Made by a program: the position numbers and the translations under genes. Below the pieces are notes generated by a model that was given only the letters and a program-made list of their open reading frames with translations, did no database searches and was not told where the DNA came from. This document shows, one piece after another, positions 1-8,563 of a DNA stretch of 35,506 bases (positions within the stretch are counted from its first letter, which is position 1; every line of letters starts with the position of its first letter). Origin of the DNA: a virus; the IMG/VR virus record IMGVR_UViG_3300022858_000149, positions 1-35,506 of that record, one strand, 5' to 3'.

Positions 1-2
1 AA

Positions 3-194
3 ATCAAGGAAGTTGCTCGTGCTGAAGCGTGGGAAGGTATGCCGACAAAAGCTATTGATTATTTAAAGTCTTTAGATGAATGGGACGCTGATATATTTAA
101 AGAAGTGACAGGGATTGACGCAAAAAAAACGACCTGCATGGTAAAGAAGTTAAGGTCACCAAAAGAGGACAACGACAATGAAGGAGATGGATAA
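3..194 (+). CDS. C-terminal end of an unidentified rightward gene (partial)
   Basis: An open frame enters from the left edge and ends with TAA at 192-194, giving the last 63 residues. The tail is hydrophilic and ends in an acidic stretch rich in Asp, Glu, Asn and Gly. I do not recognise the family from this fragment. It is followed without a gap by the next gene, whose ribosome site (GGAG at 183-186) lies inside this ORF, so the two are probably translationally coupled. If the genome is circular, this is the far end of the replication block that leaves the window on the right. Confidence 0.65.
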   Translation: MKEVARAEAWEGMPTKAIDYLKSLDEWDADIFKEVTGIDAKKTTCMVKKLRSPKEDNDNEGDG

Positions 195-383
195 ATGAGA
201 GGATCTAAAGTAAGAAAATTACGTAATAGACTTAAACAGAAGTATCCAGAAGTACCTGAAGTATATAAAGATATGATGACTTACAAAGAGTTTATTACAT
301 CAATGTTTAGGAAACTTAAAAAGACTTACAATCTACACGTAAGGAATGGTACTCTTAACACTTATAAGAGTAGAGAGATGTAA
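195..383 (+). CDS. Small basic hypothetical protein
   Basis: A 62-residue, Lys/Arg-rich protein of unknown function. The ATG directly follows the stop of the upstream gene and has AAGGAG about 10 nt upstream. High charge and no hydrophobic segment suggest a cytoplasmic, possibly nucleic-acid-binding protein; that is inference only. It is the last rightward gene before the terminator at 454-484. Confidence 0.6.
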   Translation: MRGSKVRKLRNRLKQKYPEVPEVYKDMMTYKEFITSMFRKLKKTYNLHVRNGTLNTYKSREM

Positions 384-453
384 CAATTTCATACTATTCT
401 CTATAATCAGAGAACGAACTAGGAGGGCTTGGTAATCCTCCGGCAATAAAACA

Positions 454-484
454 AAAGCCCCAATCTGTAATGGAAAGGGGCTTT
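454..484. terminator. Terminator hairpin between converging gene blocks
   Basis: Arms AAAGCCCC (454-461) and GGGGCTTT (477-484) can form an 8-bp stem with a 15-nt loop. It lies between the end of the rightward block (383) and the end of the leftward late block (507). A-rich sequence on the left and T-rich sequence on the right allow it to act in both directions. Two smaller hairpins precede it: TTCTCT/AGAGAA at 397-414 and GGAGG/CCTCC at 422-441. Nothing else is seen in 384-506. Confidence 0.75.
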
Positions 485-506
485 GTTATAACTATTATAC
501 TAATTA

Positions 507-1832
507 CTAGAACCTAAGAGCTATCCAGTAAAGTACACTAGCTCCTACATTAAGATCAGCATCGTCACCAACACTAAATCCATGGACACTTCCTGTAATA
601 CCACCAGTAGATACAAAAGCACTTTCTCCTGCGGCACCTGTAAAGGCTGCGGTACTAGCATGGCTATGATTAGCTAAGGCACTTCCAGAGAATACTGGAG
701 CTGCATCTAGTGCTGCCGTATCTGCATGCTGATGTACTGCCAATGCACTACCAGAGAACACTGGAGCAGCGTCTAAAACTGCTGTTGAAGCATGGCTATG
801 ATCTGCTAAAGCATCATAAGTTCCTGGTGTCACAGTAGCTATTTGGGCTGCTGCTTGGCCACAATCACTAACTATACTCATACAAGCTGGTGCTATTACT
901 TCAATATCTGAAGCATATATTACACTATCTGTTGTACCTATATCCACAAAACAAAGTTGTGAATTTGCTGCACCATCGTCATCAAAATATAATGCTGTTT
1001 CAGCAACTATACTTGCTACATGATGTATTGTTACTGCGTAAGAGAATCCTGGTACTCCATCGGCAATAGCTTCAAAAGGCATCATAATTATAACATCTTT
1101 ACCTGTAGGAGATACACAAACTAATTTATCATTGTCTGCTTGATCTACATAGATCTGTACACCTGAAGGGGCTGCTGAATGTGTTACAAAGAATCTAGGA
1201 GTAGCTGCTCCACATATTCCACTTACATCATCTGTTGATGCAACAATAGATGTAGTACTATCCATAATGGACTGTAATACACCAATGTTCTTATTACCTA
1301 TGCCATAACCCTCTACTACAAATAATGGATTAGCTGCTAGATTGCCTACAGGATCTGCATTATAGAGTAATTTAGGTGTTCCTTTTGTAACTCCTATTAT
1401 ATCCTGATGAAATCCTGGAGTTATTGCACTTAATGCATTAGCTACTGTAGCTGCTGTAGCTTCTGAGGGTGTTCCTGCTGTATCAGCGTGAGCACTTACT
1501 GATATTGCTGGAGCATCATTTGTTCCTGCTGGTGTACCTGCTGAGACACCGTCTGCTGTTACTGTAATTGCTGGTGCATCGTTGGTACCTGCTGGAGTAC
1601 CTGCACTATCTGCATGGGGTGTTACTACTATTGTACCACTAGATACTCCTAATCTCTTATACCCTTTTCCATCTGCCATTTCCCTAGTCCACTCCATCAC
1701 TACTTCATCTGTTACGTTGAAGATAAGGACTTTAGCGGGTTTGAAACCACATTGGACTTGGATGCTGGCACCTGTCCCTACTAGCTCACCGCTAGCAATT
1801 CTAGGGCCTCTTCTTACATCTCCTGCTGCCAT
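507..1832 (-). CDS. Tail fibre / virion protein with 21-22-residue repeats and HxH motifs
   Basis: A 441-residue protein, low in Cys and rich in Ala, Thr, Ser, Gly and Asp, as in fibrous virion proteins. The start is set by GGAGG placed 8 nt upstream of the ATG at 1832; an in-frame upstream ATG has no such site. The N-terminal third has 21-residue repeats built around AGTPAGTNDAPAI. The C-terminal part has three units spaced exactly 22 residues apart, each opening with HxH (His at 345/347, 367/369 and 389/391). HxH triplets in trimeric phage fibres are known to bind metal on the axis, as in T4 gp12; a similar role here is inference. It is the last gene of the late block. It could be a fibre, spike or head fibre. 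Confidence 0.6.
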   Translation of the reverse strand: MAAGDVRRGPRIASGELVGTGASIQVQCGFKPAKVLIFNVTDEVVMEWTREMADGKGYKRLGVSSGTIVVTPHADSAGTPAGTNDAPAITVTADGVSAGTPAGTNDAPAISVSAHADTAGTPSEATAATVANALSAITPGFHQDIIGVTKGTPKLLYNADPVGNLAANPLFVVEGYGIGNKNIGVLQSIMDSTTSIVASTDDVSGICGAATPRFFVTHSAAPSGVQIYVDQADNDKLVCVSPTGKDVIIMMPFEAIADGVPGFSYAVTIHHVASIVAETALYFDDDGAANSQLCFVDIGTTDSVIYASDIEVIAPACMSIVSDCGQAAAQIATVTPGTYDALADHSHASTAVLDAAPVFSGSALAVHQHADTAALDAAPVFSGSALANHSHASTAAFTGAAGESAFVSTGGITGSVHGFSVGDDADLNVGASVLYWIALRF

Positions 1833-1898
1833 TGTATTCCTCCTTGTATTGGTGGTAATAGTCAAATACAATTATCTAACTATTACTTACCGCTTTAC

Positions 1899-2096
1899 TT
1901 ATTTTTTCATTCTTCTCTTTTCTCTATCTGAATAATTTACTCCCGACTGTGATTTAATCCCTGCTTTGGGCTTCGGTGCAACCTTTGGTTTGGGTTTAGG
2001 TTTTTTCTTTGCTTTGGGTTTAGGCTTTTTCTTTTTACCAATTTGCTCCATCTCACCATACATGTTGTCTAGTACTTCTTTTATGGTCCTACCCAT
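1899..2096 (-). CDS. Lys/Pro-rich small basic protein
   Basis: A 65-residue protein. The start at 2096 is chosen because GGAGG lies 8 nt upstream; an in-frame ATG four codons earlier overlaps that site. Residues 21-49 are a run of Lys-Pro pairs with Ala, resembling the tail of linker-histone-like proteins. It overlaps the 3' end of the upstream membrane-protein gene by 8 nt. A disordered, strongly basic tail suggests binding to DNA or to an acidic surface. No known family was recognised. Confidence 0.6.
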   Translation of the reverse strand: MGRTIKEVLDNMYGEMEQIGKKKKPKPKAKKKPKPKPKVAPKPKAGIKSQSGVNYSDREKRRMKK

Positions 2097-2403
2097 TGTT
2101 TCCTCCATTGTTTTGTAGTTTAGTTATCCTATTTGATAAATCAGTAATTAAAATATCCTTATTATGAGATTCTTTGATTAACTCATCTATTTGTCTTTCT
2201 TTTTCTTCTAAGGCTACTTCTAGTTTATCTATACGTTGAGTAAGTTGTACTGCCCAATCCATTATATTCTTTACTATTATTGAATCAGTGTCTACTTTTG
2301 CCTTACGGTTCCTAGATCTATACATGAGTACTGCACTAATGGCTCCACCACTGAGTACACTACCTACCAGTCCTACTGCTATTTGCCATACTTGTATTAA
2401 CAT
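2089..2403 (-). CDS. Membrane-anchored coiled-coil protein (holin- or spanin-like candidate)
   Basis: A 104-residue protein with one hydrophobic segment (about residues 6-27), then a basic patch (RSRNRKAK) and a long charged helix with heptad spacing (about 45-95), ending Asn/Gly-rich. The ATG at 2403 is preferred because GGAG lies 8 nt upstream; an in-frame ATG at 2415 has no ribosome site. Topology and proximity to the endolysin fit a lysis accessory protein such as an i-spanin or single-pass holin. The sequence does not prove this, and no lipoprotein spanin partner was found beside it. Confidence 0.55.
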   Translation of the reverse strand: MLIQVWQIAVGLVGSVLSGGAISAVLMYRSRNRKAKVDTDSIIVKNIMDWAVQLTQRIDKLEVALEEKERQIDELIKESHNKDILITDLSNRITKLQNNGGNNG

Positions 2404-2465
2404 ACTATTCTCCATAAGGTTATTTAACTCAATATTATTAGATCTCTTGTATTTCTAGCCAAACT

Positions 2466-2576
2466 TTAATTGTTACCATTAGGGCTTACATATAAAGTAG
2501 CTGTCACCGCTCTACCTATTGTTGGCATACCTACTGTTTCTGTTATACCTAATGTATCTTTATTTGGAATTATCAT
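2466..2576 (-). CDS. Short hypothetical protein, 36 residues
   Basis: A small ORF filling the gap between two late genes. It has AGGAT about 9 nt upstream of its ATG, starts 11 nt after the preceding stop, and has a normal mixed composition (it begins MIIPNKDTLG). Size, ribosome site and tight packing support it as a real gene. Function unknown. Confidence 0.45.
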   Translation of the reverse strand: MIIPNKDTLGITETVGMPTIGRAVTATLYVSPNGNN

Positions 2577-2587
2577 AATTTATTATC

Positions 2588-2962
2588 CTATTTATATACA
2601 GTATTTGAATTACCTGTACTTCTTAATGTTTTAAGTAAGTTACTATGAGTACCTAATTGTGGTCCACCGAATAGTACTTGATGTGTAGTCTCTTTAGGGG
2701 ACATACCCATTGATTGTGGTTTCATAATAGGTAGTCCTGCTTGTGGTTGTTCACTAGATTGGGGAGTAAACCAATCAAAGTTAGGTTTATCGTATTGATT
2801 GGCCGTAGGGGTACTTAATGGCTTTTGACCAGTAGGGTACTGAGAAGCTGTTATTGTAGTATTGCTTGGTAAGCTATAAGTAGGTCCAGTAGAACCGAAT
2901 CCATTTACCATACTTAATGTTTGGTCATCTTGGTTATTCATTCCTTCTAAATAAGCAGCCAT
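2588..2962 (-). CDS. Pro/Gln/Ser-rich hypothetical virion-associated protein
   Basis: A 124-residue protein rich in Pro, Gln, Ser, Thr and Gly with no predicted membrane segment, so probably largely disordered. GAGAGGAT precedes the ATG. It is the first gene after the leader element at 2997-3052 and so likely heads the last late transcription unit (small ORF, membrane protein, Lys/Pro-rich protein, fibre). Function unknown. Confidence 0.55.
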   Translation of the reverse strand: MAAYLEGMNNQDDQTLSMVNGFGSTGPTYSLPSNTTITASQYPTGQKPLSTPTANQYDKPNFDWFTPQSSEQPQAGLPIMKPQSMGMSPKETTHQVLFGGPQLGTHSNLLKTLRSTGNSNTVYK

Positions 2963-2996
2963 TATATCCTCTCAAAAGGGTTACAGGAATGTGTCT

Positions 2997-3052
2997 CTAA
3001 AGCCCTGGAAGGGGTGTAGGTTCCACGATCTCTGTCTATCCTATACATTGGG
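2997..3052 (-). promoter_or_regulatory. Leader/promoter-like element, copy 1
   Basis: On the minus strand it reads TATAGG (3045-3040), then AGAGATCGTGGAACCT and a CCCCTT / AGGG segment, ending about 40 nt before the gene that starts at 2962. It shares this order and spacing with copies at 8798-8846, 25038-25080 and 34271-34330. It sits between the endolysin stop and the next gene. A TATAGG-type start followed by a conserved untranslated leader suggests a phage promoter with a structured or processed 5' leader; the function is inferred from position and repetition. Confidence 0.55.
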
Positions 3053-3499
3053 TTATACATTCTTAATATACTCCTTTAAATGATCTATACGATTCATCCA
3101 GCCTTTTAAGAAAACCTTATTAGAACCTCCTGCGATACGTTTTAAGAAGGATCTCCTACGGTCAAGATAAATGAATGGATCATTAGTAAGATTTAATATA
3201 AACCTAGCCTTACTCACACCTGAATGTACTGCTGTATCAAATACTACAATACTTAACGAAAGTGTTAATGTATTACACTTAGCTGCCATCCAGTACATAC
3301 CATAATAGATCTCTTCTACTTCTTTCATAGTAATATTCTTTACAAACCACTTTACAGCACCCTTACGTTTCTTATAAGTATTATAGGTAGTTTGAGTAAT
3401 ACCATAATTAGTAGCTCCTCCTTTATCATTGGGATGATTGGAGTATCCACCTTCTTGACTTAGAGTAAAATCTAATGCTTTTAAGAATTTAGGATCCAT
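3053..3499 (-). CDS. Endolysin, GH108-type N-acetylmuramidase
   Basis: A 148-residue muramidase that would cleave peptidoglycan glycan strands at lysis. The GH108 catalytic motif is clear near the N-terminus: EGGYSNHP with Glu16 as the acid, then NDKGGATNYGIT (20-35). The C-terminal half resembles the peptidoglycan-binding domain usual in this family, which makes it slightly shorter than typical members. There is no signal peptide, so release would need a holin. The start codon has no good Shine-Dalgarno sequence and lies just after the stop of the upstream gene, which suggests weak or coupled translation. Confidence 0.88.
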   Translation of the reverse strand: MDPKFLKALDFTLSQEGGYSNHPNDKGGATNYGITQTTYNTYKKRKGAVKWFVKNITMKEVEEIYYGMYWMAAKCNTLTLSLSIVVFDTAVHSGVSKARFILNLTNDPFIYLDRRRSFLKRIAGGSNKVFLKGWMNRIDHLKEYIKNV

Positions 3500-3500
3500 A

Positions 3501-3854
3501 TTATTTATTTGGGCAGAGTACTTTAAGGTCTACTGCGTTAGTTGCGTTAGAACGAGTTACTCTTATTTTAATACTATATACTGGAGCAGCGATATCTACT
3601 TTATAGATCTCATCACTTAATAATGCTGCTACGTCTGCATATTCTTCAGTATTATCTACATATACCTCTCCATCTAAGCTATCTAGTATATGTACTGTCA
3701 TGGCTGTTAGGGTTCCTGTTTGAATACTGAATCCTTTACTGAAGTTTACTTGACCAGAGGTGAGTGTAATGTCATAATTACCTTCATCTATGTCATTACC
3801 TAATAGTGTGTGATAAGGTGGTACGTAGGTACTTGTTTGTGTTGGGACTGCCAT
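3501..3854 (-). CDS. Small virion structural protein (hypothetical)
   Basis: A 117-residue protein rich in Thr, Val and Asp that looks all-beta: a Thr/Tyr-rich start, then alternating hydrophobic strands and a final IKIRVTRSNATNAVDLKVL strand pair. This type of small beta-sandwich is common for head or tail accessory proteins. GGAG lies about 9 nt upstream. It sits between the largest ejection-type protein and the endolysin. Exact role unknown. Confidence 0.5.
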   Translation of the reverse strand: MAVPTQTSTYVPPYHTLLGNDIDEGNYDITLTSGQVNFSKGFSIQTGTLTAMTVHILDSLDGEVYVDNTEEYADVAALLSDEIYKVDIAAPVYSIKIRVTRSNATNAVDLKVLCPNK

Positions 3855-3855
3855 A

Positions 3856-5880
3856 TTATTCTTCTCCTTCTAAATTGTTATATAATTGTGGTACTAATGT
3901 GGTTAATATACGTTGTAATGCAGGGTCTTGGAGTGCTTCTCCCATTGCATTGATTCCTGTAAAGCCTGGTACTGTTGGAGCTACTGTTCCTAATCCTGCT
4001 GCTATAGCACCTCCTACTGGGCCTCCTACGGCAGTACCTCCTCCACTTAGGGCTATTACAGGTACTAATTCTTTAGCTGATGTCCATACGCTCTTATTAG
4101 TCTTTTTAGCTAATGCTTTAGATAGGGATGCAGCTTTACCATACTCTGTCATTAGGGGCTTCATATTTGCTTCGGTGTTCTTTTCTAGTAGTTCTTTTAT
4201 ATACTTTGCTTTCTTTTCCCATATCCTAGCACCTTTAGATGTTTTAAGATCTCCTTTAAAAGAGTATGATTTATCGTACATATGGGTTTTAATCGTTGCT
4301 AATTCTCTAGGGGTAAACTTAGGAGTTACATTTTGTGCTGCATGGGTTTTATTCCATATATCTGTAAGTTGAGCCTTAGTTTTTAGTAGTGACTGATCTC
4401 TAAAATCTCCTGCATCCAGCTCACCTTTTACATTATAGCTTGGTTTTGTGTCAACTTTTGCTAAAGCCTCTTTTCTTGTCAAAACGGTTTTCCCCTTACC
4501 TTCTGCAAATCCTACCTTTTTCCAGGTAGCTTCACCTGGTTTTAGACCAGCATTTTTTCTAACAATGGCACTATACTTTCTTTCAATGTCTCCATGTAGA
4601 TCACCTGGTTTTCCATAGTATATTTTTCCATCTGCTCCAGTATTGGCCACAACCATTGTATTATCATTAACAAATTTATTGGCTGTTTTATATTTTCCTG
4701 CCTTTGCTGCAATTCCTGTTTTAGGCATACTTTTTTTAGTATATCTTTTAATTATATTGTCATAGAACTTCTCTGATTCTATGTCATTGAATCTTTTAGC
4801 TTCACTTCTTAGCTTTAGAAATGTTTGTTTAGTTACTTTGGTGTCAGATAGGGTTACACGAACATTCTTATGTTTTTCTAGTATATCATCTATCTTACCC
4901 CATGTTTGTTTCTTATGTACATTTACTTTCTTTCCTAGTGATGTTTTAGATATGGTTGCCCCGAAGGTTTTATTAATCCATTTACCTAAGCCTTGTTTAC
5001 CTGTAAAGTCACCTAACTTATTAGCTACAGCTTTAACACTTGCTCCTATTCCCTGTATTGTGGCCCCTACTGCTCCACCAATAGCTGCTGATGTGCCTAC
5101 TGATTTAAGTGAAGCATCATCTTGTGTGGCTTCATAGATACCTGCTCCTGTAGCTCCTGCGAGTGTTGAAGATAAGAATTTAAGAGCTTTAGGCAACTTA
5201 CTGGCTCCTTTGGCTACTAATCCTGTAGTTTGTGCTGTAGCACCTAATGGATTCATTATACCCATTATAGTACCAATAGCTTTAGCTGTTGGATCTTCTT
5301 CTTCTGCTCGTGCTATTCTTTGATCTTGTTCTGCTCTTTGTGTTTCTGCTGTACTATCAGATCCTAATAGTTTCATTAATGTATTTACTGCTGGATCAGT
5401 TATTTTCTCAAGTACTGGGGATGTTACTTTTTCTATTAGATCACCACCCATACCACTTTTAAATCCTGAGGCTCCTGATATTAATATGTTCTCGAAATCG
5501 TCATAACCTTCTTTAGCTGAATTGGTTATAGTGTCCCATAGACTTTCTTCTTTAGGAGCTTCTACTGGTACTTGGGGTACTAGTTGTTGTTGTACATCTT
5601 CTCCTGGAGTGTTTACTAGTAGGTCATCTGGTACGTCTGCTATCATTTGATCTACTGTTTTGAGGGCAGGGATTGCTGCTAGGCCTATGGCTCCTGCTAG
5701 TTCTGGATCCATTCCCATTGCTATAGCTTCTGATCTCTCTTTATACAGCTGTAGTTCTTGCTCTTCTGGGGATACTGGTGTTGCCGAAGGTGTAACTGGT
5801 AATGGGCTGAGAGGCATTGTATCATCGGCATCTAAATCTACTCCATACTGCTTCGCCATTTGTTTTAAGTATTCGTCCAT
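3856..5880 (-). CDS. Large internal virion (DNA ejection) protein, putative
   Basis: A 674-residue protein. The N-terminus is acidic and Pro/Gln-rich (1-110). Gly/Ala-rich hydrophobic stretches at about 215-285 and 610-650 could insert into a membrane. The middle is Lys-rich (about 295-590), with repeated Thr-Lys and Lys-Thr segments. Large size, amphipathic Gly/Ala segments and position after the tail genes match podovirus internal core/ejection proteins (T7 gp15/gp16 type), though no transglycosylase motif was found. It shares one base with the upstream gene (TAATG). Confidence 0.6.
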   Translation of the reverse strand: MDEYLKQMAKQYGVDLDADDTMPLSPLPVTPSATPVSPEEQELQLYKERSEAIAMGMDPELAGAIGLAAIPALKTVDQMIADVPDDLLVNTPGEDVQQQLVPQVPVEAPKEESLWDTITNSAKEGYDDFENILISGASGFKSGMGGDLIEKVTSPVLEKITDPAVNTLMKLLGSDSTAETQRAEQDQRIARAEEEDPTAKAIGTIMGIMNPLGATAQTTGLVAKGASKLPKALKFLSSTLAGATGAGIYEATQDDASLKSVGTSAAIGGAVGATIQGIGASVKAVANKLGDFTGKQGLGKWINKTFGATISKTSLGKKVNVHKKQTWGKIDDILEKHKNVRVTLSDTKVTKQTFLKLRSEAKRFNDIESEKFYDNIIKRYTKKSMPKTGIAAKAGKYKTANKFVNDNTMVVANTGADGKIYYGKPGDLHGDIERKYSAIVRKNAGLKPGEATWKKVGFAEGKGKTVLTRKEALAKVDTKPSYNVKGELDAGDFRDQSLLKTKAQLTDIWNKTHAAQNVTPKFTPRELATIKTHMYDKSYSFKGDLKTSKGARIWEKKAKYIKELLEKNTEANMKPLMTEYGKAASLSKALAKKTNKSVWTSAKELVPVIALSGGGTAVGGPVGGAIAAGLGTVAPTVPGFTGINAMGEALQDPALQRILTTLVPQLYNNLEGEE

Positions 5881-7076
5881 TAATTACCCTTTGGTTTCAT
5901 CGCTACATCTGAAGAACTTAAAAGCCTCATATTTAGTATTTTAAGTAACTTAGCATTTGCAGGATCTGCAAATATTTCTATCTCTTTTTTATTATTAGTA
6001 GCTCTACGTTGTAACTGTGCAAGCATTATTCTATACGCTTTCATTTGTATAGGTGTCATACCTTCTCTAATAGCTACTTGTCCATTACCTGATTTATCAG
6101 CTTTATACATTATTCTATCATATTTATTCCATAAAGTTGTATTATTAAGCATGCCAAGTCCTCTTTTAAGCATATCAGCATGATCCCATCCACTAGGTAG
6201 AGCTGATTTAATCCATTGAAGTTCTCTGAAACCATACTGGACACCTGACTGTGTTTTAACAACTTTCATTATCATCTTTTTAAGATCTCTCATTTGTCCT
6301 AGTTGTTCTTTAGAGTATAGGTTAGCTATTCGTCCTAATCTGGCTGATACTGGAGAGCCTGACATTACTTTAGATAACAATGTTGGATGTATTCCTGAAT
6401 TTATTTGGTCTATCATAAAAGATATATTAGTAGTAGCCTCTCTACTACTAGTTAATGCTTTCTGTTCCCCTACTGTCCATTTCTCTCTTTTTAGTCTAGC
6501 TGCTTCCTCTCTTGTAATTCTGCCTCTTTCTGTGAACAGCTTATTTACCTCTTTGGCATGCTGTATTTTAGCTGCTGCTTTTTCTTCTGGAGTCTGGAAT
6601 GAAGCTAATTGATTTTGTTTTAATTGCATATTTATCATATCTAGTAAAGGGTTCTCTGCTGTTGGTGTTGATCCTGCTCTACTTACTAATACCTTTTCTG
6701 CTAGATCTGGTCTTGCTTGTGACAATGCTTGTAAGAACTCATCTGATTGTAGATCTACTGGTTCATTGACCGCAGGAGTAGGTAATTGTTCATCACCCTG
6801 TCCTATCATATTGGTTACTCCTCCGGCACCAATAGCACCTTGAACCATGTCTGGAATATCTTGAGTATGTGGATTAGATTGTAAGACATCTATTAAACTC
6901 TTTTCCATTCTATTTTGCTGCATCATAGCGCCACCTAAACGGAAAGGTTCACCTAAATCTCCTTTAAAGTCTGGACCAAAGAGTACAGGACCCGCTATAG
7001 ATCCTATAGATCCTAACATAGTTAACAGATTCTCACCTGTTTTACTTTTACCTTTTGATTCTTTATCATCTGCCAT
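5880..7076 (-). CDS. Internal virion protein (ejection module), putative
   Basis: A 398-residue protein. A short Gly/Pro hydrophobic segment near residues 15-40 is followed by a long, mainly helical region rich in Gln, Lys, Arg and Glu (about 145-390). GGAT sits upstream of the ATG. Its place between two other Gly/Ala- or Gln-rich proteins and its helical content fit a podovirus ejection protein. No catalytic motif was recognised. Confidence 0.5.
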   Translation of the reverse strand: MADDKESKGKSKTGENLLTMLGSIGSIAGPVLFGPDFKGDLGEPFRLGGAMMQQNRMEKSLIDVLQSNPHTQDIPDMVQGAIGAGGVTNMIGQGDEQLPTPAVNEPVDLQSDEFLQALSQARPDLAEKVLVSRAGSTPTAENPLLDMINMQLKQNQLASFQTPEEKAAAKIQHAKEVNKLFTERGRITREEAARLKREKWTVGEQKALTSSREATTNISFMIDQINSGIHPTLLSKVMSGSPVSARLGRIANLYSKEQLGQMRDLKKMIMKVVKTQSGVQYGFRELQWIKSALPSGWDHADMLKRGLGMLNNTTLWNKYDRIMYKADKSGNGQVAIREGMTPIQMKAYRIMLAQLQRRATNNKKEIEIFADPANAKLLKILNMRLLSSSDVAMKPKGN

Positions 7077-7093
7077 ATTATTTATCCTTTAGT

Positions 7094-7705
7094 TTAGAAT
7101 ATTCCACCGCTAGAAGTTCTGGCTCCTGTATTACTTGTAGTAGTTCCTGAAGTTCTTTTCTTTTCTCCTCTGGATGTCTGAGCCATCTGTTGTAATGTCT
7201 GTAATAGTCCCATACCAGGAGTTAATTCATTAACTAATTGTGCTCTAGCTGTTAATGCTTCTTGATTACGTGCTTGTATCATAGCTTGTCTTTGAAGATC
7301 TGTAGCTCTCTGTTGTTCTAGCTGTGCTGGGTATAAAGAGTTCATAGCTCCTGCTGATCCTATTTTAGACTGTCTATTTAGGGCAGTAAGTAGTGCAGAG
7401 TTGTTTCCAGTACCTTCTACGTTTAAAGCGTTTGAAGTAGCTTTATTGGCTGCTGTTTCTCTTGATTTGATGTCTTGAACACCCTTAGAGAAAGTATTAG
7501 CCACTATTGGGTCAAATCCTTCGGAAAATATAGGGGCTTTCTCTAAATTTAATGGTTGACTTACCCTATTACCGAATAGTGACATTAGATTTCCATACCC
7601 TTGATCGAACTGGCCTTGGTATCCTTCTATGCCAGTAGGGGTAGTGGTAGTAGTCATATCTGTAGTATCTGTACTTCGTTGTTTTGATTCTTTGGTTGAG
7701 GACAT
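7094..7705 (-). CDS. Internal virion protein (ejection module), Gln/Ser/Thr-rich
   Basis: A 203-residue protein with a Thr/Ser-rich N-terminus (a run of Thr at about 16-24), a central Ala/Gln-rich helical part (about 75-175), and a Ser/Thr/Gly-rich basic C-terminus. GGAG lies 8 nt before the ATG. It is similar in style to small P22 gp7 or gp14-like ejection proteins, but only by composition and context. Confidence 0.5.
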   Translation of the reverse strand: MSSTKESKQRSTDTTDMTTTTTPTGIEGYQGQFDQGYGNLMSLFGNRVSQPLNLEKAPIFSEGFDPIVANTFSKGVQDIKSRETAANKATSNALNVEGTGNNSALLTALNRQSKIGSAGAMNSLYPAQLEQQRATDLQRQAMIQARNQEALTARAQLVNELTPGMGLLQTLQQMAQTSRGEKKRTSGTTTSNTGARTSSGGIF

Positions 7706-7718
7706 ATTTTACTCCTAA

Positions 7719-8006
7719 TTAGATTTGTTTTTTATATAGTGGTTGGGATCCAAATCCCATGTGTTCTGCGTTTAAAGCATCCAGTAGTGTATTAGTGGGT
7801 ATTTGAGCAGGAGTGGTAGGTGCTACATAACTTCCTATTCCTCCTAAACCACCATTTACTAATGCTGAGTATAAGTTTCCTCCTCCTTGGAGGTTCTCTA
7901 AGGCACTCATTCCACCACCTGCTACTGCACCTGCTACTGGTCCTCCGGCTGCTGTAGCTCCTGCTGTTACTCCTAGCTTTGCTGCTTTTTTGAAGACTCC
8001 ACCCAT
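7719..8006 (-). CDS. Gly/Ala-rich hydrophobic small protein (ejection module)
   Basis: A 95-residue protein. Residues 5-35 are a Gly/Ala/Val-rich hydrophobic stretch with GxxxG-like spacing, and a second Gly-rich segment lies at 40-62. Such sequences occur in podovirus ejection proteins that enter the cell envelope. AGGAG lies 9 nt upstream of the ATG. The gene starts 34 nt inside the acetyltransferase gene, an unusually long overlap. An alternative out-of-frame ORF in the same place is a shadow. Confidence 0.5.
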   Translation of the reverse strand: MGGVFKKAAKLGVTAGATAAGGPVAGAVAGGGMSALENLQGGGNLYSALVNGGLGGIGSYVAPTTPAQIPTNTLLDALNAEHMGFGSQPLYKKQI

Positions 8007-8563
8007 GATTCATACTCCTGTAAGGCCTTAGCCCTTGTTTTATTAAAATAGTATGCTGTCATAGAGTATCTTAATTCATTTACGTATCTTCCTTCTATGA
8101 AACATTCTTGTATTAGTTTACCTTCTCTGTAAAAGCCATTAGCTGCTATTGAGTTCTTTAAGGATGTATTGTTTTCTAGTATTTCTATTATTATTTTATT
8201 ATATCCCTGTCTGTTGAATAAGTAATCAAAAAATATTAAAAATACTTCTGTAGGTAATCTTTTAGATTGGTGTTCTTTATCTATGATTAAGCCTATGTAA
8301 CCAGCTTTATTCTTTTTATCTGAAGGTATTACTTGTACCATTCCTATTGGTTTTTCACTATCTAATAAATGTATCATAAATACTTCTCCACCCATTACTC
8401 TACTGTATTGTTTGAAGTCTTCTTCTGATAACATTCTAGTAGATTGTCTATACATTTCTGAATATTCTTTGTCGTAGAACCATGCAGCTACATTACTCCA
8501 ATATTTGGAACTAAAGGGTAATAGTTGAATGTTCTCTCCTTGTAACATTGTCTTGGTTTCCAT
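7973..8563 (-). CDS. GNAT-family N-acetyltransferase
   Basis: A 196-residue protein with the GNAT layout: strand beta1 (about 11-15), IGMVQVIP and AGYIGLIID strands with the acetyl-CoA loop region (about 72-100), a helix, then the beta5 strand IIIEILENN followed by SLKNSIAANGFYREG, the typical asparagine/glycine-phenylalanine end of the fold. It would transfer an acetyl group from acetyl-CoA to an amine; the substrate is unknown. GGAG lies 8 nt upstream. It lies between the FmdB zinc ribbon and the ejection proteins, so it may modify a virion or host protein late in infection. Confidence 0.75.
   Translation of the reverse strand: METKTMLQGENIQLLPFSSKYWSNVAAWFYDKEYSEMYRQSTRMLSEEDFKQYSRVMGGEVFMIHLLDSEKPIGMVQVIPSDKKNKAGYIGLIIDKEHQSKRLPTEVFLIFFDYLFNRQGYNKIIIEILENNTSLKNSIAANGFYREGKLIQECFIEGRYVNELRYSMTAYYFNKTRAKALQEYESWVESSKKQQS

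Noticed and set aside
437-443. CCTNCGG motif as UNCG RNA tetraloops
   Set aside because: C-UNCG-G would need flanking complementary bases; these are absent at nearly all copies, and the motif occurs equally on both strands.
600-820. Regularly spaced repeats as a CRISPR array
   Set aside because: The repeats are 22-codon units of an open reading frame with amino-acid-level conservation; there is no identical repeat with unique spacers.
7792-8013. 73-residue minus-strand ORF overlapping the Gly/Ala-rich protein
   Set aside because: An out-of-frame shadow rich in Ser and Arg without its own ribosome site; the alternative frame has AGGAG at the right distance and a sensible Gly/Ala-rich product.
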